A stretch of DNA of 64,000 nucleotides from Impatiens glandulifera (GCF_907164915.1 NC_061870.1:22543348-22607347), one strand, 5' to 3'; shown: positions 27,452-38,396, numbered from the stretch's first letter. The notes: generated by a model from the letters alone, not told the origin. Numbers and translations: made by a program.

Positions 27452-28936
27452 TTAAACTTGTTCTGCCTCCAACTTCATCAACTCTAAGATAACTGGTAAC
27501 ATGGCCTCATTAAGGCCTGCATCAACACAGTAATCAACACATAATGACACCAAATTGTTGTCTACCTCCAAAACTTCTGGTAGTGCTCCTTCCCTTAAAA
27601 GAGTTTGTTTCTTCATATGTGGCAGTCTATAGTTGTTATGTCCTCTTTGCATCATAATCTCAACCATACAACTCTGAAGACTTAAAAACACAAAATTTAA
27701 TTTCATTAGCTCAAGTTTTTGAAATAAAGTAAGAACAACTAACACTAATTCATCAACATTCATAGGTGCCTCCTCCTCTTGTATTGATTGCAATGTCCTG
27801 AACCAACCTAGGTCATTCACATTCAAGTCTGGTGAAAGAGCAGGTTGTTGCATCAGATGGATATTAAATCCATCTGATGAAGCAACTGCTCTCCACTGAA
27901 TGTCATCATCACTGAAATGTGGTCTGGTATTATTCTGCTGAATCACAATATTTGTTCCTTCTGTCAATGGCCACAAAGCTTTCAAATATGGAACAACCTG
28001 TTTTTCAAAGACATCCATTCATTTAATTATTCACCAAGTGTTATAATTCAATAACATTTCCAGTGAACCAGATTGCAAAACATAACTCAATGATGAATTA
28101 AATCAATACTTTTATTCTGAGAGTTACCCTATTGATCATATAGTCCTTAATAACTTCTCTTGTAATAGAGGTAATTGCTTTAGTCTCCAATGTCCTTGCT
28201 GCCCTATTAACATTTGACCTCTAGGCTGAAACTTGTTCAATGAAGGGATACATCCCTATTTTTCCATCAAAAATACATAAACCTTGTGAATCATAGATTG
28301 GCCTACACACAGCACATAAAAACATCACTTTTATGATATAATTCTTGTTTTGACATGACCTGTAAAGGTCTGGTTCATCAGGTGATAAGTAGAAATTCTG
28401 GGCCGTCTTTGTAAGATAAAACCACTTCTCATCTATGTGGACAATGTGTGCCATAGATTTAAATCTGAACTTATTGATTGTTGTGTCAACTACTATAGAC
28501 TGCAGGCAGAATTGTAGTCTCAATAACTTCTGTGCACTGGTAAGTGAGATTTTAATTGCATTATTGTGTGTTCTGATCTGTTTTGCCTGTTTCCACCTCC
28601 AAAATGTTGATTTCCCAACACCTAGGGCTTGTGCAGCCCTTCTAATGGTTGATCTTCTTTTCAACATGATTGTTTTGAACAACTCAGGGTCAAACAGTTT
28701 GTGTTTTTGCCTTACTAAACCTTGCTTTTGATTAGTGAGGTAAACTAGCAACCCATCTCCATTTGTTCTTTAGCTTGAGTCCAAATTGTGGTGATGGTTC
28801 TTCTATGAAGTCCAAATTGTGTTGCTGCCTTTGTAAGTGTACCCAACTTCAAAGAGCCTTCCTTGTAGTGGCTTAAAATAAACTGAACAATATTGTTCCT
28901 TACACAATCACTTAAATTTGGTTTTTTGTTTGTCAT
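27452..28936 (-). pseudogene. Mariner (plant MLE) transposase, decayed
   Basis: ATG at 28936 starts MTNKKPNLSDCVRNNIVQFI, with an N-terminal helix-turn-helix (GTLTKAATQFGLHRRTI) and, after a frameshift near 28748, a second one (STIRRAAQALGVGKSTFWRW). The DDE/D region shows VHIDEKWF (first Asp), then after a stop near 28220 and an intron-like gap (about 28130 to 28000), VVPYLKALWP, IVIQQNNTRPH and LSPDLNVNDLGWFRTLQSIQ (third Asp). Plant mariners have QQDNARPH, so the second catalytic Asp is Asn here. With the frameshift and stop the enzyme should be dead. Confidence 0.9.
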
Positions 28937-29460
28937 ATTTGTGCAGGAACTTGGAGTTAATGATGAGAAATTGAATACAAAGAAAGATAGTGAAGAGAAT
29001 TGAATGCTGTAATATGTAATCTGAAACTCCAAAATGTGTTTTTGCCTTTTGTAATGAATGCTGAATGTAGGCATCTGTTTATATAAATGTAATTTAGGTG
29101 GGAAATTTCAATGATCTGTAATTTATGTATTGGAGGGAAATGTTTTGGACATTTGGAGGGAAATGTTTTGGACATTTGGAGGGAAATTTGTAGTTTCTGA
29201 CTAAAATGTTAATTAAAACTGATGTTAGTTGCTAAATTATGTACTGTAGCGAACTGTTTGCTCCACTAGATGTCATCAAATTAATTTAAGTCTGTACTGC
29301 AGTGTTCATTTATTAGCTTATGTTCAGTTTTCTTAATTCTTGTTCCATTTGGGCACCTGAGTAGCTAAGAAAGGGACAGAGGGAGTACTTAATAAGTAAA
29401 TTTGACACCTTCCTATAACTTGGTGTGTAAAATTGACATTCTTCCCATTTTTGAATTCAG

Positions 29461-29814
29461 GATGGCAGTGATGTATTTGATCCTCAACGCCTCCATTATT
29501 CTCTTTCCTACAAGAAAACAAGTCAGGTAAGTGAAGAAAACTCTTAAACAATTAAACATGTTAAAATTGTATCTTACATTTTCTTTTGTAGTGCCACAAT
29601 CTCATTTTTCTACAATCCAGGTATATGTCTCCATATGTATCATTGTATATACTCCACAATATGTTTTATTTGTTTTTGTTTTCCATAGAGATTTCAAGAC
29701 CTGTATAGTGAACTCAGTCACGACATCAACAATTGGAGATTTTATATTTTACAAAAACTTGATAAACCTATCATTCTATTGTATCAGGGTAGTAAAATAA
29801 TATAATATAAATAT
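29461..29814 (+). pseudogene. Three exon-like segments inside the large MULE, unrecognised
   Basis: After the acceptor at 29460, an open segment 29461-29526 (GSDVFDPQRLHYSLSYKKTS) ends at a strong donor CAG|GTAAGT. A second short piece, 29592-29620, is bounded by AG and GT. A third, from 29690, is open in two frames; the more protein-like frame reads DLYSELSHDINNWRFYILQK and ends near 29805. I do not recognise the product. It may be the 3' end of the FAR1-type gene or another passenger. Before the nested MULE inserted, the first segment followed an intron ending at the target site. Confidence 0.35.
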
Positions 29815-30269
29815 GGAGAAAAATTATTGTATCAAAGTAGGAAAATAATATTTTGAGAAGTTCAACGTATTACCAATGTTTTAGCTGTACAATATTTAGC
29901 CCGTCATTCATAATATTATGGCAATGACATGTTGTCTATTATTTGGATTTATTGGAACGCCATGTTTATGCAGAAAACATAAAATGGGAGCTATGTACAA
30001 TAAGGAGGAAAATCTACAAAGTTACATGTTCACACTAAGATGGTTAGATAGCTAAAAAAATAAAATATTTAGAGATGTTATTTACAAGTTTAGCTGTCTC
30101 AAAGTCTTCTATATCAATAATTTCATTTCATCTTTAAGAGATTGTTCATAAGACTATTATCATGTAGCCAAAATTGCAAAATAACATCAAATCACATTAA
30201 AAAAAACTAATAAACATCACTTCAATTAGGTAGAGCTTACATATGATTTTGTAGTGAATAAAATTTTCT

Positions 30270-32010
30270 TAATCTTTCGTCTTTGTTCTTGTTTATCCCG
30301 CGAATTTAGCACAAACATTGATTATGCTGGAGTCCAAATATTTGCAACTTTCCATTGTATGCAAAATTGATGTGGTTAGGGTGGCATACTCACTTCTGAA
30401 TAATGGAGCCCTATAAAGAAAATTAAGAAAACAAATGTGAAGCTAACAAAATCTTATAATGACTATGAAGAGTTCTAAAAATGTTACCTTAAGTTATCAT
30501 GTTCAAATACCAAGTCCACAAGTTCTTTATCGCCTATCTTGGCATTCTTGAAGGTAATGACATGTTTCTTTAAGAGTCTGGTCAATATCGGAGATATAGG
30601 AAGGTAATGGCATGTTTTTTTTACTGATATACTCTCTACAGGTACCCCTTTGTTGGTACACCCTTTGCAGGTGTTTTTTTTTTTTTTTTATAGAGGGTGT
30701 TTCAAATGTTCTTCTCTTTTTGAAGTATTCTTTGAGGGCATCCATAAGTAATTGATTTGTGTATATGGCTTCGTATAAGATATGAATATCGTCTTTATAT
30801 ATTTTCGTTGATGTTATCTTCGACAACGATTGCGTGACACATGAAATCCTCTATGCAGCCCTCTATGCAGCTTCAACCATAGTCTGAGCACTTTCTGTAA
30901 ATATCATGAAATCAACTGTAGCATTGGATGGTGGTTGCTCTAGCTGCGGTGGTGGATGCGGTGCCTCGGTGGTGGATGCTCCAACTGTGATAGTGCATGT
31001 AGTGGCGCTCTACATGTAGTGGTTGCTCTGTTTTAAGTGGCTCCTCTACCATACGCCTACTGTTTGGAAGTGGAATGCGTGGAACTGCTCTTCCAAATCC
31101 AAAACCTCCTAGATTGATTTCTATGTCCAATCTCTTCTTAATCATATAGTCATCTCAACATGACAATATTGGATATCGTCGATTGTATTATCGTCTTATT
31201 GTGCAATCGACGACTCTATCCAAGTAACATAACTGAAAATATGTATATTCAATACCTTACAACATTTACATTTGAATAAACTATAAAAATAAAGTACTGA
31301 TATTTGAAAAGGAGTAATTACCAATAGAAATGTCTGGGGTTCGTTGAAAAAATAGTTTTTATTTTTTTTCCATTTGTTGCAGGAAACAATCAATCCCTTT
31401 AGGGTGAATTGACACCAGTTGAACTTTGAGATGTTATCAACATCATCAGAGATTTAAAGATTTTAAATCTGTAATACAAAAATTTGGTCAGAAGTGTATG
31501 ATGTTTGGAATGTCAGTTTTTAGATTCACTGTATACCTGCATTGCTGATTCTGTGAGGTTCATGGAAAGTTGTTAACAACATAGACTACAAAATTTATCT
31601 TAAAATTGTTGTCAATTGCTCGGTTCTTTTTTATCTTCTATGGCATGTCCCTTGTTTTGGGAGCGTTGTTATTCTGGAATCTTCATCTTCTCCACCACTC
31701 CATCAAGAAATGATTGTAATGGAAGTTGATGTTGTCGTTTTGAGTAGACTCAACGATTTCGATCTCTCTAAGGATGTCCAATATGCATTGAACATGCTCT
31801 TCGTATTGGAACTTCGTCGTCATTCTTGAGGATGAGGGCACTCCTCCTGCAGTCAAATGATCTGACAACATGTCGAGAGAATTCGATTGGGCATTTTGAG
31901 ATTGCAAGTGAAAGCAGCCCTCCAAAGTCAATGTCATTGACGGCCTCTTTTTGTTCGTCTGACAGTTGTTGAACGAGATTGTAAAGGTCACTTGATGAAG
32001 TCCTTGTCAT
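30270..32010 (-). pseudogene. ULP1-associated ORF of the MULE, decayed
   Basis: The minus strand starts at 32010 with DLYNLVQQLSDEQKEAVNDI and DFGGLLSLAISKCPIEFSRH, the N-terminal module that I know from plant transposon proteins which often end in a ULP1-like cysteine protease. A frameshift near 31810 moves the reading to HVQCILDILREIEIVESTQN. Further pieces at 31145-30912, 30826-30527 and 30410-30290 (LFRSEYATLTTSILHTMESC) look like linker and the start of the protease region. The His-Asp-Cys catalytic part is not visible. It opposes the transposase strand. Confidence 0.5.
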
Positions 32011-32199
32011 GAAAAGGTTTTGACTAAATTTTTGCCTTTTGAGGGGAGATTAACAATCTCTAGATTCAGCGGTAGTTGTGGCAAGTAGAACAAGATTCAT
32101 GTCTTTCGGTGGCCTTTGAGATCCACTACACTACAAGAAAATAAACATAAAATTGTTGAGAAGAAAATTCAAGTTTTTAAAACAAAAAAAAGTTAAAAT

Positions 32200-32530
32200 T
32201 ACACGACTTTGTAAAAAAACGCTTCATAGGTACTGAATATTAAATTTTTGAAAAAAACTAAGTTTTTTTAACTGAAGAAGACGCTAAACATGAATTTTTT
32301 TTATAAAAAAATCTAAGTTATTCTAACTGAAAAAGGCATTGAACATTGAGTTCTTAGACGCTGAACTTGAAAAAAAAAATTGAAAAAAATGGTTTTTTTA
32401 ACTGAAAAAATCGCCGAAGAAAAAAAACTATGTTTTTTTAACTGAAAAATGCGCTCAAAATGAAAAAAATACAAAACATGGTTTTACAAGGTCATGTTTT
32501 TACACGAACATGGTCTTCAAATACATATTA
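32200..32530 (-). repeat. Internal repeat array of the MULE, right block (inverted)
   Basis: Contains 'tttttttaactgaaaaa', 'gcgctcaaaatg', 'gaacatggtcttcaaataca': the reverse complements of the modules at 21180-21860. So the blocks are arranged symmetrically near the two ends of the element. Confidence 0.7.
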
Positions 32531-32932
32531 ATCTAAATATTATCAACATCAGCAGCATCTACTATCATCTAACAACTAAACCTACAACAAAAATAATAAA
32601 AACCTAGAAATTACCTTTCTGTGTTTGACGTTTGAAAGCGATTTCAAAAAGTTTGATTTGTTCTTGAAAAGTTAAAGAACATAACAACAAGATAAAGATG
32701 ATAAAATGAGAAAAAATGAACAAAAATAAGATTTCGAGTCTAACAAAAACTAAAGTTTCGAGTATAAACATAAAATAGGGTTTCTAATGTTTGTTGCGCC
32801 TACTTACCATTTCAAATGTAGAAGGAAATCGCCGCCGAAGAAGAAAGTTGTCAATCACTCTTCTATTTTTTTGATTGACGACGAGAAGATTTTTTTTTTC
32901 TCTCTTACCCCGTATCATTTCTCATCTATGAA

Positions 32933-33230
32933 ATAATAAAATTTAAGTTGTATGAATTTTTTTTTCTTGAAAAGAAATAAACTGAACAAACTAAACAATG
33001 GGATAATAGCAAAAAGAAACCGACAGAAATATCTGTCGATTCTCGTCCGTCCGTAGCACAATTCGGCAAGAAGAATGAACCAATCTCACATGATCAGATG
33101 CCTCTTGGCTCTCATCACTCCATAGCCATAGAGGAGAGATTACAATCAGATTCTATACGACACGAATACAGAATTCAAACCCGGTCGATTTTTGCACTTT
33201 CCTTATCCAGAGAGGTGAAGGACCAATCAG
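32933..33230 (+). promoter_or_regulatory. Promoter and 5' UTR of the glyoxalase I gene
   Basis: Less than 300 bases separate the MULE target site (32932) from the start codon. The segment holds an 18-bp near-palindrome 'cgacagaaatatctgtcg' at about 33020. There is no obvious TATA box at a conventional distance. The MULE has therefore replaced whatever lay further upstream. Confidence 0.4.
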
Positions 33231-35294
33231 ATGCTCAGAATTATTCCCATGGCGTCCTTCGTTCGTCCTTCCCTATCTACATCCACCCTTTCTTCTTCTT
33301 CCTCCGCCGTCCCTCGTCTCGCCTCTCACAACGACTCCCGGAGGAAGATCACCTTTTTCCATCTTGCCACTGGTAAGTAAGCCCTGTTATCATTTCATAT
33401 TAATTGATTATTTTCCAGACCTATTACAACGCAATCTTCCTTTACGCCTTCATATCATATCAATGTCTTTTAATTGTTTGCAAATCTGTATTCCTAAGCA
33501 TATGAGAATCATTGCCATGACTAGGTTTTGGTAGATTAATTAAGTTAACAAAACTGTAGCATTGTGAATCAAAGAAGCAAAAAACTTATACTGATTATTC
33601 ATCCAGTGAGTCCACAAACACAGTTATCAACCCTAAAATCTTCTAAGTTTTCGAGAGGAGTGGAAGTGACAATTGCAGCTCGAGCTACTGGAAATGTTGC
33701 TCAAGAGACCGAAGAAGATACATTGGATTGGATACAACAAGACAAGAGGAGAATGCTTCATGTCGTTTATCGTGTTGGAGACATGGACAGGACAATAAAG
33801 TATGCAGCTTTCTTTAGTACACACTGTTTCCTATTCCATGGACTTGTTGAATTTAATCTTGAGGAAACTGACTGCAGATTCTATACTGAGTGTTTGGGGA
33901 TGAAGCTGTTGAGAAAGCGTGATATACCTGAGGAGAGATACACAAATGCTTTTCTAGGATATGGTCCTGAAGATTCTCACTTTGTCATAGAACTCACTTA
34001 CAGTAAGCCAGCTAAACACTTTTTAATAGATAATAGTTTGCCAACCTCTACCCCAAACTGATTCGATGTTTCCATTTTGATGTCACCACCAGATTATGGA
34101 GTTGACAAGTATGATATTGGAGCTGGTTTTGGACATTTTGGTATTGCAGTTGAAGATGTAAGTTTCTTATTCTGTGAGACTCTCACACTGTAAAAAGTGG
34201 TTTTGATTTAAAAAGTGATTGAGCTTAATTAAGACCATCTTTTGGATTCATAATCATCTATACTTAATCATTCCATGGAACCTTGCTCTAGACTTGGTAG
34301 TAAATAATGCTGAATGATTATTGATTTTGGAATAAATGCCATTAATACTTGATTTCCTAGGTTACAAAAACAGTAGACCTCATAAAGGCAAAAGGTGGAA
34401 AAGTTACCAGGGAACCTGGTCCTGTCAAAGGTGGCAAAACTGTAATTGCATTCATTGAGGATCCTGATGGCTATAAATTTGAACTTCTCGAAAGGGGACC
34501 AACCCCGGAACCCTTATGCCAAGTAATGCTTCGCGTTGGTGATCTTCAACGGTCTATAGAGTTTTACAAGAAGGTGATGCCTTGAATTTAAGTAAATGAA
34601 CAATAACCACTTCCTTCCCAAACAAAAATGAAATTTTACAAGTATTTTTTTAATTTTTTTGTAGGCACTTGGTATGGAGCTTCTCAGGTTACGGGATAAT
34701 CCAGAATACAAGGTAATCAATTGTTCATACATCTTGGTATGAATAAATTGTTGATTTAAGAAAGTGAAATTAAGATCTTTTTTACCATGTGTTATTTATA
34801 CTATAGCGATGTTAGGATATGGTCCAGAAGATAAAAGTGCTGTTATGGAGTTGACATATAATTATGGAGTGACTGAATATGATAAAGGAAATGCTTATGC
34901 ACAGGTAAAAGAGATTCTTGTTAGCCTTCTTCCTTTTAGGCACAATGATTAACGATGCTTTGACATATTTCCAGATAGCAATAGGCACAGACGATGTTTA
35001 TAAAACAGCAGAAGTAATTAAACGAAATGGTGGAAAGATAACTAGAGAGCCTGGTCCCTTACCGGGTATCAACACAAAGATCACAGCTTGCCTCGATCCT
35101 GATGGATGGAAACTGGTATATATACATTTAGTTGTCCTTCAAATTCTTCATTCATTTTGAAAACCACATTATAATTTCCTTGAGACACATAAGAATTGAT
35201 AATGTTGTACCTTAAAACACTAATGCGTTTACTTTGTAATAAATTGATGCAGGTTTTTGTTGATAACATCGACTTTCTGAAGGAATTGGAGTAA
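33231..35294 (+). CDS. GLX1: Lactoylglutathione lyase (glyoxalase I), plastid type
   Basis: Glyoxalase I turns the methylglyoxal-glutathione hemithioacetal into S-lactoylglutathione. Exons: 33231-33372, 33607-33799, 33878-34002, 34093-34157, 34361-34573, 34665-34712, 34797-34904 (by homology), 34975-35115, 35253-35294; together 358 aa. The start [16 protein letters not shown] resembles Arabidopsis At1g67280 (MVRIIPMA...), and a Ser-rich transit-like region of about 75 residues precedes the enzyme. Two glyoxalase domains follow, each opened by a conserved strand ([35 protein letters not shown]) with TREPGP and [15 protein letters not shown] / LDPDGWKLV. The end [11 protein letters not shown] is canonical. 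Anomaly: homology puts the exon 7 start at 34797 ([12 protein letters not shown]), but the bases before it are TT, not AG. All other junctions are GT-AG. Splicing at the next AG (34806) gives an immediate stop; the upstream AG at 34760 keeps frame but leaves a 48-base intron. Confidence 0.93.
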
Positions 35295-36012
35295 TTTAAG
35301 GCGTTGGCAAAGGTTAGACTTGATTTTGTAGATACATATATATGACTCCAATAATGGCCATTTATGGATGTAAACCCAAAAATACAAGACAAAACTAATG
35401 TGTTGTTTAATGGAATATTCTAATTTTTTTTTATCTGGGTTTATTTTTGGGCTGAACTATGGTGGTTGGTTATATATTGTATAATGAAACTCAATATATA
35501 ATGAAATGTTGCTAGTCAGTTGGAAGAGCTATGCATTTTATTAAAACATGTAAACTTAATATCGATAGGGAAAGAATCGAGTTGCTTTCAAGTTGAGACA
35601 AAAAGACCATGATAACATCAAAATAATTTGGGATCTCCTTCAATTTTATTTTTGCAAAATGATGTGATTTGTTTCAAAATTTTGGTTTTTTGGTTGTTTT
35701 TATAAATAGGTAGAAAAAAAAGAAGATAAAATCCATAAATCTCACCATATTTTTTCCTCCTGATTTTGATATATGGCTAGCTGACTATAAAATATGGATT
35801 CATGTTCTAAATTGTTACGTACCCATATTTTAAACTTTTTTTCTACTTTTTACTCAGTTTATTTTAGGGTGGCTAGTATGATTATGATATATGGCCAACA
35901 CTCTAAAATATCATGTTCTAAAGTTACTTAGCACATTTTAAACTTTTTTTTCTTGTTTTTTTATTTGAATTTATTTTTAGGGTGACTAGTCCAGGTCATG
36001 ACCCATAAACAT

Positions 36013-36047
<35 letters not shown>

Positions 36048-36329
36048 GCAGATAAGTTTTTTTTATCATCAATATCTTTTCATTCAACTAGTTACGTTAA
36101 AATAAATAAAAAATATTATTTCTTTTGTTCAAATGTTAAAAAAAAGTAAAATTTTTAATTCTAATAAATCGAAAAATTCTCATTCCGTAGTCATATTTTT
36201 TGAATTGAAGCGAACACGTGTGACATTAATCCTTTAAGACAATTGTATTCATAATTTTTTCTTTCGAAAACTCTTTAATTTTTTTTTTCTATATTGTCCA
36301 CCACATAATGAGGAAAATTGGTTTTTAGT
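35295..36329. other. 3' flank of glyoxalase I and AT-rich spacer
   Basis: The 3' UTR probably extends to the AATGAA-rich stretch near 35480-35510. Two similar segments (35750-35860 and 35870-35960, both with 'tatggc' ... 'catgttctaaa') indicate a local duplication. A run of about 27 T lies at 36018-36044. No gene seen. Confidence 0.45.
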
Positions 36330-37330
36330 CGTTCCCAATGTTGTTACTATAACTCTATTCAATCTATTTGACAAATAAGTCGACGACATAGGTTGGTATA
36401 TCTCATTGAAAATGAAAAAGGATTTTGCAAAAAAAAACTACACGATCTTGACAAGGTCGCAATAAAAAATAATATGATCAATGGATTTTTCACTCTTTAA
36501 ACAAATATTGCATTTGTTAGTGAGATGAAATCTCTTCTTTTTCAGATTGTTGAATGTCAAGACTCTTTCATTGATAACTTCTCAACCAAAAAAACAATAT
36601 TTTCTATCGATTTTTTTTTACACCTCTTTCCAAGGAAATGGGATGATGTTCTTTAGAGGGATGCATGATAAATGTAGATAGTTTTGAAATCGGAAGAGTC
36701 AGTCAGATAAAATTTGTCGTCGGTCTCTAGGTCAATCGAAACATGGGTAAGAGCATCCATGAGGAGAGTCTGTCTCCCCTACTCTTCGATGGAAAACGTC
36801 AATTTAAATGAATTCTCCAAACAATTTGATTAGATGTGAGATAAAAATAATCTATCATTTTATACTCTTTTTTATTAGAGATCTCAAAAAAGTCTTAAAA
36901 AGAGTTTGACAATTTTCCGTTGGGGTGCCACGGATCATTCTAGAAATCAATTTTCTTACCATACTCATATTGAAATGAGAAGGGGGTGAAGTTTCTCACA
37001 TGTTTTAGTGATTCGGCCCAAAGGCTTCTACCCATAAACTTTTTTCAAAAAAGAGATCTCAATTTGTTATCTCGAAGTTTGTACTTGGCGATGATTATTT
37101 TCTTTTAGAGGGTTGCATTGTTGTTGAGAAATCTCTACCACCATTTACAGAGGAACGAAGTGTTGAAAATGGAGAAGTCCTTGATTCTGAGTCCGTCGTT
37201 AACAACGCCAAACTTCGTTGTGTTCCATCTCACCAAGTGAGTGATGATTTAAAAAAGTTGGAATTGTTCCAAAAAAATTTCTAATAAATGTGTCATTCTG
37301 ATGATCACCATATAGGGATATGAAAGAGTG
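36330..37330 (-). pseudogene. LINE fragment: RT C-terminus and zf-RVT
   Basis: On the minus strand a broken frame reads IKDFSIFNTSFLCKWWWRFL (the L1 GGLGIKDL...N.ALLGKW.WR motif) near 37130-37200. It is followed downstream by KKRFHLTNKCNICLKSEKSI and DHIIFYC (zf-RVT) near 36480-36530. Stops and frameshifts are frequent. This is the 3' half of an L1-type LINE, and a different lineage from the remnants at 1890, 5155 and 55012, whose zinc finger reads CHRDVES. Confidence 0.8.
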
Positions 37331-37902
37331 ACATATCTACTGTAAAAAAAATGATGTTTGAAACTACTTTAATTCATGAATTGAATCAAATGAGTTAATA
37401 TAGCTTAACCCCCACTTCAGTTTTAATTTGAGTGGTTCTAAATAGAGATGAGAACTGTATTTTAGTCGTTGTGTAGTGAAGTATATCTGTTCCCGAACTT
37501 GATTCGTCGAGTAGTTGATTCTCAACGGGTAAATAATAACCCGATTAAATAAGAATAAAATTGTAGATGATGAAACTTTTTATTAAAAAAAATAATAATT
37601 TTAAAATTAGTATTATCAAAATAAAAAAAATGGAAACATAGTTACCGTACAAACTTACCTATTTATCTTAGACAATTAGACAAGCAGAAGAAAATAGTTG
37701 AGTTTGAGTTTTTCACATTTTTACCCAAAACTTTTTGCACGTTTTCATTTTAAACTTTTTTTATTCTCAACCTCGAACCTAATTAAGTACATTCTCTCAT
37801 TCATATTCTTGAGTACCATCGGTACACATTGTCGTCCTTTGTTTTAATTAGGAATCGAATTTGCTTACTTAATATGTTACACAAATTATTATTACTATTT
37901 TA

Positions 37903-37949
<47 letters not shown>

Positions 37950-38390
37950 GTTTCTTAGAAAAGACTCAAATTTTAAGAAAATTACCAACTAAAAAACTCA
38001 TTTTTAAATTTAAAATACACTAAAAAAAAATTATATTAAACAATAATTCATTTTCAACTCAAAAATTATTTTCAAATTTAAAAAATATTTTCAAAAATAA
38101 ATTTACATCAACTTTTTCAAAAATATATATAAATTTATCAATTTTTTAAATTAAAATAAAATAAATTATAAATTAATAATTTATACACGTACAAAAATAA
38201 AATAAATATAATTAAATTAACACAAATTAAATTAAAGAATATAAAAAAAAATAATCAAAATAAATATTAATAAATAAATACAAATTACACCATCAACAAA
38301 ATCAAATAATTTGAAAATATGAAAAAAATAAATTAGGTTTAAACTTTCAAATATTTCCAATTACTTCCTTCCTATGCTCTCGATCCGTCT
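37331..38390. other. AT-rich spacer with a TA microsatellite
   Basis: Contains about 20 TA units at 37907-37946 and A/T runs to 38350. No gene seen. Confidence 0.6.
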
Positions 38391-38396
38391 ATCGAT

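Larger units (their letters stand above)
26255..29385 (-). mobile_element. Mariner-like element, 3131 bp
   Basis: The left end is 'ctccctcagtcccactcaaa'; the reverse complement of the right end is 'ctccctctgtccctttctta'. Similarity continues to about 30 bases through 'agctactca'. The element is flanked by duplicated TA (26253-26254 and 29386-29387). Removing it restores the TIR of the host MULE exactly, matching the opposite arm ('tacttattaagtatcaaaat'). It contains a decayed mariner transposase on the minus strand and, beyond the transposase 3' end, an unrelated gene-like first exon on the plus strand. Confidence 0.95.
25228..29446. mobile_element. Non-autonomous MULE with long TIRs, split by a mariner
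   Basis: The ends read 'gggaataatgccaatttt' and, reverse complemented, 'gggaagaatgtcaatttt'. They continue as inverted repeats for roughly 300 bases (25228-25540 against 26050-26254 plus 29388-29446). A perfect 10-bp direct repeat 'atttttgaat' flanks it (25218-25227 and 29447-29456). Without the mariner it is about 1.09 kb. Its centre (25600-26050) has diverged 'gacttggccacaacac'-like repeats and no ORF. It sits inside the large MULE, next to an intron acceptor. Confidence 0.85.
20768..32923. mobile_element. Large Mutator-like element (FAR1/ULP1 type), 12.2 kb, with nested insertions
   Basis: The left end reads 'aagaaatgatacggg' and the reverse complement of the right end 'gagaaatgatacggg'. 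Both are followed by 'gtaagag' and A/G-rich sequence, the left one after about 50 extra bases. Flanking 9-bp repeats 'atctattaa' (20759-20767) and 'atctatgaa' (32924-32932) differ by one base, as expected of an ageing MULE TSD. Inside are a decayed FAR1-type MURA transposase on the plus strand, an opposite-strand ORF of the ULP1-associated kind, three arrays of a shared A/T repeat, and a nested MULE that itself contains a mariner. Without the nest the element is about 7.9 kb. The layout fits the KI-MULE class (MULEs carrying a ULP1-like gene). Confidence 0.75.

Noticed and set aside
33633..33824. Minus-strand frame opposite glyoxalase I exon 2
   Set aside because: Antisense shadow of a conserved exon.
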